Of a DNA stretch of 64,000 bases, positions 1 to 8,233 are shown piece by piece. A program made the translations under genes and the position numbers. The DNA comes from Tyzzerella sp963558545 (GTDB lineage Bacteria > Bacillota > Clostridia > Lachnospirales > CAG-274): contig NZ_CAUWHO010000006.1 in the NCBI RefSeq assembly GCF_963558545.1, positions 1-64,000 of the forward strand. The letters run 5' to 3'. The stretch's first letter is position 1; every line of letters begins with the position of its first letter. Below the pieces are notes generated by a model, which was not told where the DNA came from, searched no databases, and was given only the letters and a program-made list of their open reading frames with translations.

Positions 1-361
1 TGTATTAATTTTTGGGAATAAAAATATATAGGAATATCTGTTTTTGAATACAAAGGATTCAAAAAATTGATTAAAACAATTAAGATATGACTTATATTTT
101 TAGAGTAAAAATTATATACGGGTGTTTGTATTAATTTTTGGGAATAAAAATATATAGGAATATCTGTTTTTGAATACAAAGAATTCAAAAAATTGATTAA
201 AACAATTAAGATATGACTAATATTTTTAGAGTAAAAATTATATACGGGTGTTTGTATTAATTTTTGGGAATAAAAATATATAGGAATATCTGTTTTTGAA
301 TACAAAGAATTCAAAAAATTGATTAAATACAATTAAGATATGATTTATATTTTTAAAGGGA
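1..361. repeat. Tandem AT-rich repeat, about 3 units of 126 bp
   Basis: Units begin at 1, 127 and 253 with the same TGTATTAATTTTTGGGAATA opening. The first two are nearly identical and the third diverges after about 100 bp. Each unit holds the core ACAATTAAGATATGA (from 76, 202 and 329) and inverted arms TTTGTATT/AATACAAA (for example 125-132 and 173-180). Related copies lie at 53844, 55964-56250 and 57084. The array begins at the window edge, so it may be longer. It contains no ORF. Its function is unknown; it is not a CRISPR array because there are no unique spacers. Confidence 0.85.
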
Positions 362-488
362 AAATTAAATAAGCATTTATTTTATAAATAAAGTATTTAA
401 AAAATTAATTAAATTACTTGATAATTTATATTTAAAAATGTATAATTTATGTTAATAGTGAAAAAATAAAAGGATATTAGGTGATGGT

Positions 489-1505
489 ATGAAACAAAAT
501 ATAATAGCCATAGATGTTATGGGTGGAGATAATGCACCTTATGAAACAATAAAAGGCAGTATAGATGCTATTAATGAAAATAAAGATATAAAGCTTATAT
601 TAGTTGGTAAAGAGGATATTATTAATCAGGAATTGCAAAAATACCAGTATAATAAAGAACAATTAATAGTGCAAAATGCAACACAAGTAATAGAAACAAC
701 GGAAAGCCCTACATCTGCTATTAGAGAGAAGAAAGATTCTTCTATTGTAGTAGGCTTAAAATTACTAAAAGAAGAAAAGGCAAAAGCTTTTGTATCTGCT
801 GGTAGTACTGGTGCTCTCCTTACAGGTGCAACTGTTATTATAAAGCGTATAAAAGGTGTGGAAAGGCCAGCTCTTGCTACGTTAATACCAAATGCTAACA
901 ATGGATATACATTTTTAATAGATTCTGGTGCTAATATGGACTGCAAGCCTTCTTATTTACCTAACTTTGCTAAAATGGGTAAAATATATATGGAAAATAT
1001 AATGAAAATTAATAACCCTAAAGTTGCTATTGTAAATGTAGGTTCAGAAAAAGAAAAAGGCGACACTTTTACAAAAGAGGCTTATGAACTTTTAGAGCAA
1101 ACTAAAAATATAAATTTTGTTGGTAATATAGAGGGTAGGGAAATACCAGCAGGAGAAGCCGATATTGTTGTATGTGATGGATTTGTAGGTAATGTTATAT
1201 TAAAACTATCTGAAGGTATTGTTAAAACATTTTCACAAGTAGTAAAAAAAGAAATAACTTCTAATATTTTATATTCTATTGGAGGTGTTTTATCTAAAGG
1301 TGCTTTTAAAAATATTAAAAAGAAATTTGATTATGCAGAGGTTGGAGGAGCACCTTTTTTAGGCCTTAAATCTCTTGTTGTTAAAGCTCACGGCAGCTCT
1401 AATGCTAAAGCTATAAAAAGTGCTATAAATCAATGCTATAAATTTATAGAATCAGATATAGCAACAAAAATAGAAAATGCTATTTTAGAAGATAATAACT
1501 TGTAA
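489..1505 (+). CDS. plsX: Phosphate acyltransferase PlsX
   Basis: PlsX converts acyl-ACP to acyl-phosphate, the acyl donor for PlsY in the first step of membrane phospholipid synthesis. The 338-residue product matches the usual family length and starts with the characteristic DVMGGDNAP segment near residues 9-17. Later it carries the glycine-rich VGNVILKLSEG region typical of the family. The ATG follows an AGGTGAT ribosome site at 479-485. It heads the plsX-acpP-rnc order that is widespread in Firmicutes, here without fab genes between. An acyl carrier protein immediately downstream fits its substrate. Confidence 0.96.
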   Translation: MKQNIIAIDVMGGDNAPYETIKGSIDAINENKDIKLILVGKEDIINQELQKYQYNKEQLIVQNATQVIETTESPTSAIREKKDSSIVVGLKLLKEEKAKAFVSAGSTGALLTGATVIIKRIKGVERPALATLIPNANNGYTFLIDSGANMDCKPSYLPNFAKMGKIYMENIMKINNPKVAIVNVGSEKEKGDTFTKEAYELLEQTKNINFVGNIEGREIPAGEADIVVCDGFVGNVILKLSEGIVKTFSQVVKKEITSNILYSIGGVLSKGAFKNIKKKFDYAEVGGAPFLGLKSLVVKAHGSSNAKAIKSAINQCYKFIESDIATKIENAILEDNNL

Positions 1506-1597
1506 AAAAATTTATAAAAAATGCAAAAAAGACTTGTAAAATTTACTTTTATCTAGTATATTTATATGTGTTAAAAAATATAAGGAGGTAATTCAAT

Positions 1598-1825
1598 ATG
1601 GTATTTGAAAAAGTTAAAGAAATTATTGCAGAACAAATGAGTATATCTGAAGATGAAATAACTTTAGAAACAACTTTTGCTGATGATTTAGGTGCAGATT
1701 CTTTAGATTTATTCCAAATTATATCTGATTTAGAAGATAGCTTTGGTATTGAGTTTCAAAACGAAGATGCAGAAAAAATCAAAACTGTTGGAGATGCAGT
1801 AAATTATATAGAAGCTGCAAAATAA
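1598..1825 (+). CDS. acpP: Acyl carrier protein
   Basis: This is a 75-residue acidic protein with the ACP signature GADSLD. Ser35 is the expected 4'-phosphopantetheine attachment site. ACP carries growing acyl chains in fatty acid synthesis and supplies acyl groups to PlsX. The start is set by a perfect AAGGAGG at 1582-1588. It sits 92 bp after plsX and ends in a clear terminator, so it could also be made as a separate abundant transcript. Length and composition are normal for the family. Confidence 0.97.
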   Translation: MVFEKVKEIIAEQMSISEDEITLETTFADDLGADSLDLFQIISDLEDSFGIEFQNEDAEKIKTVGDAVNYIEAAK

Positions 1826-1838
1826 TTATATTATTTTT

Positions 1839-1882
1839 AGTGAGCCATACCTTTAATTATTATAGGTTAAGCTCACTTTTTT
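1839..1882 (+). terminator. Intrinsic terminator after acpP
   Basis: AGTGAGC (1839-1845) pairs with GCTCACT (1871-1877), with an inner ACCT/AGGT helix, followed by a T run. Confidence 0.85.
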
Positions 1883-1974
1883 ATAAAATATTAAATGAAT
1901 AAATTTTTGTTAAATATAAATAATAGATATATATTGTATTTATTTTTAAGAAAGATTTATTACAAGGAGGATAA

Positions 1975-2649
1975 ATGAATATAAATTTAGGGTATAATTT
2001 TAAAGATGAAAATTTATTAAAAGTTGCATTAACTCATACATCTTTTAGCCACGAAAGAAGAGAAAATATAGAAAATAACGAAAGATTAGAGTTTTTGGGA
2101 GATGCCGTTTTAGAGCTTGTTATAAGCAAGCATATTTTTACAAGGTTTGGCGAGCTATCAGAAGGAGAGCTTACTAAGCTTAGAGCAAGTATAGTGTGTG
2201 AAGGGTCTTTAGCTAAAAAGGCTAGAGAAATAAATATAGGGCAAAATATTATGCTTGGCAAAGGGGAAGAAATTACAGGTGGTAGAGAAAGAGATTCTAT
2301 ACTAGCAGATGCTTTTGAGGCAATTATAGGTGCTATATATATAGACTCTAACGATATATTGGAGGCTCAAAATTTTATATTAACTAAAATGGAAGATATT
2401 ATAAAAGAAAAAAGGTATACATTTGAAATGAACGATTGTAAAACATATTTACAAGAAATTATACAAAAAGACAGTATAGAGCCTTTAAAATATGAAATAA
2501 TAAACGAAGAAGGTCCAGCACACGACAAAGTATTTACAGTAAAGGTAACGCATAACAATAAAGAGCTAGGCATAGGCAAAGGTAAAAATAAAAAAGATGC
2601 AGAGCAAGCAGCAGCTTATAAAGCTATAAAGCTATTAGAACAACAATAA
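1975..2649 (+). CDS. rnc: Ribonuclease III
   Basis: RNase III cleaves double-stranded RNA in rRNA processing and mRNA turnover. The 224-residue protein has the signature NERLEFLGD at 35-43, including metal-binding Asp43. The second catalytic block follows as ADAFEAIIGA (Asp112, Glu115). A double-stranded RNA-binding domain occupies roughly 152-222 and ends in the typical GKNKKDAEQAAA segment. An ACAAGGAGG site lies just before the ATG. In many Firmicutes smc and ftsY follow rnc; here a DUF5721 gene follows instead. Confidence 0.97.
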   Translation: MNINLGYNFKDENLLKVALTHTSFSHERRENIENNERLEFLGDAVLELVISKHIFTRFGELSEGELTKLRASIVCEGSLAKKAREINIGQNIMLGKGEEITGGRERDSILADAFEAIIGAIYIDSNDILEAQNFILTKMEDIIKEKRYTFEMNDCKTYLQEIIQKDSIEPLKYEIINEEGPAHDKVFTVKVTHNNKELGIGKGKNKKDAEQAAAYKAIKLLEQQ

Positions 2650-2715
2650 TTATTATAGTATATATACTTGTTATATATACTTTTTTTTGATATAATAACC
2701 CTTGAGGTGAAATTT

Positions 2716-3180
2716 ATGTTAGTTTTTTCTATCGAAAACGATGAAGTAAAAATTTTTATGCAAAAACTTTTAAGAGAAGAGGCTTTTGACAAATTAGAAA
2801 TTAGAAATATATCTTTAGAAACTATTGTAAAATATGAAATTTTGGGAAATATAAATAAAGATTATTTACAAGAAGATGAAAATAGATATTTTGTTAAATG
2901 GAAAGAACTAAAACCATATATTGTAAGCATTATAAAAGGTAATGTAAAGCCTAAGTTTTTTAAAATAGTATTTTCTTTAGACGATAATATTGTTAATAGT
3001 GTTTGTGATAATGCTAATGCTATGTTTTTAAATATAACTTATCAAAATGATAAAATAACAGGCACAACAGGTACAAGCCAAAAGGTATTTTCCTTAGATA
3101 AAAAAGAGGATAAAGTATGGGAAGATATTATTTTAAAATTTTTTAAGAAAAATGGGATAAATATAAATATTGAAAATTAA
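2716..3180 (+). CDS. DUF5721-like protein of unknown function
   Basis: This 154-residue protein has no signal peptide or membrane segment. It opens with a short MLVFSIEN strand and a helical FMQKLLREEAFD segment, resembling the DUF5721 family of Lachnospiraceae; the assignment is from memory of the family and is moderate. I chose ATG 2716 because GAGGTGA lies at 2704-2710. The longer frame from 2668 adds 16 hydrophobic residues that run into the intergenic region and lacks a good ribosome site. It follows rnc closely and ends at a strong terminator. No function is proposed. Confidence 0.75.
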   Translation: MLVFSIENDEVKIFMQKLLREEAFDKLEIRNISLETIVKYEILGNINKDYLQEDENRYFVKWKELKPYIVSIIKGNVKPKFFKIVFSLDDNIVNSVCDNANAMFLNITYQNDKITGTTGTSQKVFSLDKKEDKVWEDIILKFFKKNGININIEN

Positions 3181-3187
3181 AAATTAT

Positions 3188-3213
3188 AAGGCAAGATATT
3201 TATCTTGCCTTTT
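3188..3213 (+). terminator. Intrinsic terminator after the rnc operon
   Basis: AAGGCAAGATA and TATCTTGCCTT form a near-perfect hairpin with a very small loop, followed by TTT. Confidence 0.9.
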
Positions 3214-3258
3214 GTATAACTATTATAATTAAAATTAAGATTTTATAAGGAGGATATT

Positions 3259-3783
3259 ATGGAAAAAGGATATATACAAATTTACACAGGAAACGGTAAA
3301 GGGAAAACAACTTGTATGTTAGGGTTAACGCTTAGAGCATCTGGTGCAGGTAAAAAAATATATATAGGACAATTTATGAAAGATGACGAATATAGTGAGA
3401 TAAAAGCTATAAGGCAGTTTTTACCTAATGTTACAGTTGAGCAATATGGAACAGGTAAAGGTTTTGCTAAAAAAGGTGCATTAAAAGATTATGATATATC
3501 TTGTGGAAACAATGGATACGACAGAGCAATAGAAATTTTAAAACAAGATGAATACGATATATATATTTTTGATGAAATAAATGTGGCTGTTTATATGGAA
3601 ATATTAACAGAAAAGCAAATACTAGATTTGATAGATATAAAGCCAGAAAAGGCAGAGCTTATATTAACTGGAAGATATGCTTTAGAAAGTGTTAAAGAAA
3701 AGGCAGATTTAGTTACAGAAATGAAGGAGATAAAACATTACTACAAGCAAGGGGTTATGGCTCGTGTTGGTATAGAAAAATAA
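3259..3783 (+). CDS. Corrinoid adenosyltransferase (BtuR/CobO/CobA type)
   Basis: This enzyme transfers the adenosyl group of ATP to a reduced corrinoid, forming the Co-C bond of coenzyme B12. The 174-residue product begins with the family's modified P-loop GNGKGKTT at 11-18. It also contains the DEINVAVYM box and the closing ELILTGR segment that typify BtuR/CobO. An AAGGAGGAT site precedes the ATG. It leads a tightly packed cobalamin cluster (HAD phosphatase, cbiB, cobD-like, Dph6-like). No B12 riboswitch fits in the 45 bp between the upstream terminator and this gene. Symbols differ between species, so none is given. Confidence 0.93.
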   Translation: MEKGYIQIYTGNGKGKTTCMLGLTLRASGAGKKIYIGQFMKDDEYSEIKAIRQFLPNVTVEQYGTGKGFAKKGALKDYDISCGNNGYDRAIEILKQDEYDIYIFDEINVAVYMEILTEKQILDLIDIKPEKAELILTGRYALESVKEKADLVTEMKEIKHYYKQGVMARVGIEK

Positions 3784-3794
3784 GAGAGGGACAT

Positions 3795-4403
3795 ATGATA
3801 GATTATAAATTTGTTTTCGATTTAGACTCTACAATAACAAAAGAAGAAGTATTACCACTAGTGGCTAAAGAGATAGGACTTTATGAAGAAATACAAATCT
3901 TAACAGAAAAAGCTATGAATGGACTAGAAGACTTTTCTTGTAATTTTATAAATAGAGTTAATATGCTAAAGGATATACCTTTAGAAAAAATACATAAAAT
4001 AGTAGAAAAAGTAGAGCTAAACGAATATATAGAAAAATTTATTTTAGAAAATAAAGAAAAATGTTATATTGTAACAGGAAATTTAGATATAATAATAAAG
4101 CCTATTTTAAAAAGGCTTAATATGGAAGACAGATATTTTTCTTGTAAAGGGATAATTAAAAATAACAAAATACATAGTGTAACAAAAGTTATTAATAAAA
4201 AAGACGTAGTTAAAAATTTTAACTTTAAATTTGTTGCCGTTGGTGATGGTGATAATGATATAGATATGATAAAACTTGCAGATGTTGGCATAGGCTTTGG
4301 AGGTAGCAGAGAGATATCTTGTAACCTAAAAAATAGTGCCGACTATGTTATTTATGATGATAAAGAATTATATAGATTTTTATATAATTTGATGAGAGGT
4401 TAA
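3795..4403 (+). CDS. HAD-family phosphatase (SerB-like)
   Basis: This is a 202-residue haloacid-dehalogenase hydrolase. Motif I is FDLDST with nucleophile Asp9 and general acid Asp11. Motif II is the ITG-like VTGN near residue 94. Motif IV is the GDGDNDIDM block near residues 150-158. The fold is closest to phosphoserine phosphatases. It sits between the corrinoid adenosyltransferase and cbiB, 1 bp from cbiB, so a phosphatase step in cobalamin assembly (alpha-ribazole phosphate or cobalamin phosphate) is a reasonable inference. The substrate cannot be read from sequence, and a plain SerB role remains possible. Confidence 0.85.
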   Translation: MIDYKFVFDLDSTITKEEVLPLVAKEIGLYEEIQILTEKAMNGLEDFSCNFINRVNMLKDIPLEKIHKIVEKVELNEYIEKFILENKEKCYIVTGNLDIIIKPILKRLNMEDRYFSCKGIIKNNKIHSVTKVINKKDVVKNFNFKFVAVGDGDNDIDMIKLADVGIGFGGSREISCNLKNSADYVIYDDKELYRFLYNLMRG

Positions 4404-4404
4404 T

Positions 4405-5352
4405 ATGGTGTTTAAATATGCTATAATAATAGGATTTATAATAGATTGTATATTAGGAGACCCACAAAATCCACTACACCCAATAAGATTATTAGGCTAT
4501 ATAAACAACATAGGGATAAAAATATATGATAATTTAAATATAAAAAAGGCTAAGATACAATTTATATATGGTATTATAATGAATATAAGCATACTTGTTT
4601 TAGTTTTTTTATTTTGTACATTTTTAGTTAAAATTTTTTATAGTATAAACTTTTACTTAGGCATTATATTTGAAAGTATAATGAGCTATTTTATAATAGC
4701 ACCTAAATGTCTTTATACAGAAAGTATGAAAATATATAAAGAGCTTAAAAATAACAATATAAAAAATGCTAGGGTATATTTATCTTATATAGTTGGTAGA
4801 GATACAGAAAATTTAGAAGAAGAAAAAATAGTTAAGGCAACAGTGGAAACTATATCAGAAAATTTATCAGATGGTGTTATAGCACCATTAATATTTTTAG
4901 CTATTGGTGGTGTGCCTTTAGGTATGGTGTATAAAGCTATTAACACTTTAGATTCTATGATAGGTTATAAAAATGAAAAATTTATATATTTTGGTAGATT
5001 TTCTGCTAAGCTAGATGATTTTGTAAACTTTATACCAGCTAGAATTTCAGCAATTTTTATGATAATAGCAAGCTTTTTAGCAAGGCTTAACTATAAAAAT
5101 GCAATAAAAATTTATATAAGAGATAGATATAATCATTTAAGCCCAAACTCTGCTCAAACAGAGTCGGTATGTGCAGGAGCTTTAGGTATACAATTAGGGG
5201 GAACAAGCACATATAAAGGAAAAATTGTAGAAAAGAAAACAATAGGAGATAGTCTTAGAAAGGCTAATATAGAAGATATAGTACTTGCTAACAAGCTTAT
5301 GTATATATCTACAATAATTTATGTAATAATTTTATTAATTATATGGTGGTAA
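4405..5352 (+). CDS. cbiB: Adenosylcobinamide-phosphate synthase CbiB
   Basis: CbiB attaches aminopropanol (or its phosphate) to adenosylcobyric acid, an inner-membrane amidation in B12 synthesis. The 315-residue protein opens with the family pattern DCILGDPQNPLHPIRLLG near residues 14-31. It has several membrane helices and the conserved ETISENLSDGVIAPL and HLSPNSAQTES segments. It starts 1 bp after the HAD gene and ends 1 bp before the cobD-like gene, which supplies the aminopropanol phosphate, so the two products act in adjacent steps. Confidence 0.95.
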   Translation: MVFKYAIIIGFIIDCILGDPQNPLHPIRLLGYINNIGIKIYDNLNIKKAKIQFIYGIIMNISILVLVFLFCTFLVKIFYSINFYLGIIFESIMSYFIIAPKCLYTESMKIYKELKNNNIKNARVYLSYIVGRDTENLEEEKIVKATVETISENLSDGVIAPLIFLAIGGVPLGMVYKAINTLDSMIGYKNEKFIYFGRFSAKLDDFVNFIPARISAIFMIIASFLARLNYKNAIKIYIRDRYNHLSPNSAQTESVCAGALGIQLGGTSTYKGKIVEKKTIGDSLRKANIEDIVLANKLMYISTIIYVIILLIIWW

Positions 5353-5353
5353 A

Positions 5354-6406
5354 ATGTATAAATACGAACACGGTGGAAACGAAATTTTTAAAAATAAAAA
5401 TATAATAGATTTTTCTGCTAATATAAATCCTTTAGGGTTAAAAGAAAATAGCTTGGATATATTAAAAAATGCTTTAGATAAAAGTGTTTTTTATCCAGAT
5501 AATTTTTCTACTAATTTAAGGAAAGCTATTGGTAAATATGAAAATATAAATGAAGATTATATATTTTGTAGCAATGGTGCATCGGATATAATTTTTAGAA
5601 TAGTTAATTATATAAAGCCTAAAAAAGCATTAATATTAGCGCCTACTTTTGCAGATTATGAAAGAGCTTTAAAAACTGTAAATTGTAAAATATATAAGCA
5701 TTTTTTGTTACAAGAAAACGATTTTAACTTAAAAGAGGATATATTAGAATTTATTAAAAAACAACAATTTGACATAATATTTTTATGTAATCCAAACAAC
5801 CCAACAGGTCAATTAATAGAAAATACATTAATAGAAAAAATTTTAAAAATTAGCAAAGGTTATGTTTTTGTAGATGAATGTTTTATAGATTTTATAAAGG
5901 GGAATGATAAATATACTTGTAAAATGCTTACAAATAAATATGATAAGTTAATTATACTAAAAGCATTTACTAAAATATTTGCATTAGCAGGTTTTAGGCT
6001 TGGGTATTGTATAACATCTAATTTAAAAACTATAAATAACTTATATTTTTATGGAGCAGACTGGGCAGTTTCTATATTTTCTCAAGAAATGGGAGTATAT
6101 TGCCTTAAAGATTGTAAAGAATATTTAGAAAAAAGTTTAGCATACATAAATGTAGAAAAAAACAAAATAATAGAGAGCCTTAAAAATTTAAATTTTAAAA
6201 TAATAGGAAGTAATGCTAATTATATATTTTTTAAAGGATATAAAGGATTTGATAAAATTTTATATAATAAATACAATATTTGTATAAGAAATTGTGGTAA
6301 TTATACTAACCTTACAGACGAGTATTTTAGGATAGGAATATATAAAAAGGAACAAAACAAAAAGCTAATAGAAGCAATAGAACAAATAGAAAAGGGGATA
6401 AAATGA
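5354..6406 (+). CDS. cobD: Threonine-phosphate decarboxylase CobD
   Basis: CobD is a PLP enzyme that decarboxylates L-threonine O-3-phosphate to aminopropanol phosphate, the side chain added by CbiB. The 350-residue protein is a fold-type I aminotransferase relative. It has the CobD opening HGGN with DFSANINPLG (residues 6-28), the CNPNNPTG loop near 145-152, and the PLP lysine expected at Lys207 in KAFTKIFALAG. Histidinol-phosphate aminotransferase is the main alternative from fold alone. The HGGN start and position directly after cbiB favour CobD. Confidence 0.92.
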   Translation: MYKYEHGGNEIFKNKNIIDFSANINPLGLKENSLDILKNALDKSVFYPDNFSTNLRKAIGKYENINEDYIFCSNGASDIIFRIVNYIKPKKALILAPTFADYERALKTVNCKIYKHFLLQENDFNLKEDILEFIKKQQFDIIFLCNPNNPTGQLIENTLIEKILKISKGYVFVDECFIDFIKGNDKYTCKMLTNKYDKLIILKAFTKIFALAGFRLGYCITSNLKTINNLYFYGADWAVSIFSQEMGVYCLKDCKEYLEKSLAYINVEKNKIIESLKNLNFKIIGSNANYIFFKGYKGFDKILYNKYNICIRNCGNYTNLTDEYFRIGIYKKEQNKKLIEAIEQIEKGIK

Positions 6407-7071
6407 TAAAACAAAATTTAAAAGGAAAAAAGTTTGTAGCATCTTATAGTGGTGGAAAAGATAGTATGCTTGCTATATATAGAGCTATAAAGGCAGGGCT
6501 TGAGCCTTTATGCTTTATTATAACATATAATAAGGACAGAAATTTATCTTGGTTTCACGGTGTGCCTAAAGGGTTGTTAGATAGTGTGTCAAAATCTTTA
6601 AATATACCTATATGGCTTATAGAAACAAATGGGGAAGAATATACTAAAAATTTTGAAAAAGGACTTGCTAAGGCAAAAGAGCTAGGAGCAGAAGTTTGTA
6701 TATTTGGAGATATAGACTTAGAGGGACACTTACAATGGTGTAGCCAAAGATGTGATAATGTAGGGATTAAACCTTGTTTTCCACTTTGGAAAGAAGATAG
6801 AAAAAAGCTTGTATATGAATTTTTAGATAGTGGATTTACAGCTACATTTACTGTTATAAACACTAAAAAGTTAGATGATAGATTTTTAGGTATGACTATG
6901 ACAAAAGAAATATGCGAACAAATAGAAAAAGAAGGGGCAGATATATGTGGAGAAAATGGAGAGTACCATACTTTTGTATCTGATGGCCCTATCTTTAAAG
7001 AAAAAGTTAAATTTAATGTTGGTAATAAAATAGAAAGTAATGGCTATTCTATTTTACCTATTTTAGACTAG
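6403..7071 (+). CDS. Dph6-like ATP pyrophosphatase (diphthine-ammonia ligase family)
   Basis: This 222-residue protein belongs to the ATP_bind_4/MJ0570 family. It has the PP-loop SGGKDS near residues 16-21 and the family block GADICGENGEYHTFVSDGPIF near 179-199. The archaeal and eukaryotic members amidate diphthine using ATP and ammonium. Bacteria have no diphthamide, so that reaction is not expected here. The start codon overlaps the cobD stop as ATGA, implying translational coupling and a role linked to cobalamin, possibly an amidation or ATP-dependent step. That role is inference from context only. Confidence 0.88.
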   Translation: MIKQNLKGKKFVASYSGGKDSMLAIYRAIKAGLEPLCFIITYNKDRNLSWFHGVPKGLLDSVSKSLNIPIWLIETNGEEYTKNFEKGLAKAKELGAEVCIFGDIDLEGHLQWCSQRCDNVGIKPCFPLWKEDRKKLVYEFLDSGFTATFTVINTKKLDDRFLGMTMTKEICEQIEKEGADICGENGEYHTFVSDGPIFKEKVKFNVGNKIESNGYSILPILD

Positions 7072-7348
7072 AAATAATTGATAAAAATAATAATATTAAA
7101 TTTGAAGTTATAATTATTGCAATAAATATTTTTAAAACTACTAATGTTATTGATGAATATTTACTATACTTCTTTTTAGCTAAAAAATAGCATAAAACAA
7201 ATATGCAAATAGTAAATATACCAGAAAAGTTTTTAAATATGTAATAATATAAAGTGCCATATTTTGTTTGTGTACAAGACATAATAATATTAAATATACA
7301 TAAAGAAAGGCTTATTTTATCAATATTTTTATTAATAAAATTTTTAAT
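7058..7348 (-). CDS. Possible small membrane protein with ATT start
   Basis: The frame from ATG 7282 alone gives 74 residues with two strong hydrophobic helices (about 15 and 20 residues) separated by a KKKYSKYS loop, but this ATG has no ribosome site. Reading upstream stays open to an ATT at 7346-7348, five bases after GGGGGTG (7354-7360). That gives 96 residues beginning (M)KNFINKNID and adds a third hydrophobic stretch. It would fill an otherwise unexplained 370-bp gap and converges with the Dph6-like gene, overlapping it by 14 bp. AT-rich antisense frames often look hydrophobic, so confidence is limited. Confidence 0.4.
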   Translation of the reverse strand: MKNFINKNIDKISLSLCIFNIIMSCTQTKYGTLYYYIFKNFSGIFTICIFVLCYFLAKKKYSKYSSITLVVLKIFIAIIITSNLILLFLSIISSLK

Positions 7349-7444
7349 AAAAACACCCCCTATATTTTATTAAATATATGGATATTATATAATATACTTT
7401 AAGTAAAGTAAAGAAATGATAAAAATTTTAAGGAGAATATAAAT

Positions 7445-7624
7445 ATGAATATACCAAAAGACCCATATATGTTATTAAGTTTTATAAATACAAAGCTTAG
7501 AGATGATTTTGATAGCTTAGATAGTTTTTGTGATAATTATAATACTAATAAACAAGAAATATTAAAAAAATTACAAGATATAGGCTATAAATATGTATGT
7601 AGCGAAAATCAATTTAAGGCTTAG
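7445..7624 (+). CDS. DUF4250 small protein
   Basis: This 59-residue protein starts MNIPKDPYMLLSFINTKLRD and ends NQFKA. The PKDPxMLLSFxNxKLRD opening is the hallmark of DUF4250, a short clostridial family of unknown function. AAGGAG at 7430-7435 positions the ATG. The stop lies 9 bp before ruvA, so it is probably the first gene of a DUF4250-ruvA-ruvB operon. The central part looks helix-turn-helix-like (NTNKQEILKKLQDIGY), but DNA binding is only a guess. Confidence 0.88.
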   Translation: MNIPKDPYMLLSFINTKLRDDFDSLDSFCDNYNTNKQEILKKLQDIGYKYVCSENQFKA

Positions 7625-7633
7625 GTGTAAAAA

Positions 7634-8230
7634 ATGATTAGTTTTATAAAGGGAAATATAGAAGTATTAAAAGACGGTATAATAATAATAGAAAATAATG
7701 GTATAGGTTATAGAGTAAATGTTTCTGAAAATTTATATGGTTATTTATGTAAAAATAAAGAAAATGTAAAGCTATATACATTTATGAACGTAAAAGAAGA
7801 TGATATTTCTCTTTTTGGATTTTTAACATTAGAAGAATTGGAACTTTTTGAAAGGCTTATAACTGTGTCTGGTGTAGGCCCAAAAGGAGCAATATCTCTA
7901 TTAAATGTTATGAGCCCACAAGAGATAATATCTGCTATTATAACATCGGATATAAAGGCTTTATCTAGTGGACAAGGCATAGGTAAAAAAATAGCACAGA
8001 GAATAGCCTTAGAGCTAAAAGATAAGGTGGATATACTAGACGCTATAAATATAGAGCCACAAATAGTAGAAGATATAGAAGAAGATAGTACAACTAAAGA
8101 AACTTTAGAGGCTTTAGTTGTACTTGGGTTTACTAAGCAAGAAATACTAAAAGCTATTAACTCTATTGAAGATAAAAATATACCAGTAGATAAAATGATA
8201 AGCTTATGTCTTAAAAAATTATCTAAGTAG
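7634..8230 (+). CDS. ruvA: Holliday junction DNA helicase subunit RuvA
   Basis: RuvA binds four-way DNA junctions as tetramers and recruits RuvB for branch migration in recombination repair. The 198-residue protein has the N-terminal OB-fold (about 1-62). Central helix-hairpin-helix motifs follow, visible as VSGVGPKGAISLL and GQGIGKKIAQRIALELKD. A C-terminal RuvB-binding domain covers about 150-198. Length is normal. AGGTG precedes the ATG, and ruvB starts 3 bp after the stop. Confidence 0.97.
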   Translation: MISFIKGNIEVLKDGIIIIENNGIGYRVNVSENLYGYLCKNKENVKLYTFMNVKEDDISLFGFLTLEELELFERLITVSGVGPKGAISLLNVMSPQEIISAIITSDIKALSSGQGIGKKIAQRIALELKDKVDILDAINIEPQIVEDIEEDSTTKETLEALVVLGFTKQEILKAINSIEDKNIPVDKMISLCLKKLSK

Positions 8231-8233
8231 GAG

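Noticed and set aside
1..361. CRISPR-like array
   Set aside because: The repeat unit is 126 bp and abuts the next with no unique spacers; no cas genes nearby.
3214..3258. Cobalamin riboswitch before the adenosyltransferase gene
   Set aside because: Only about 45 bp separate the upstream terminator from the start codon, too short for a B12 riboswitch.
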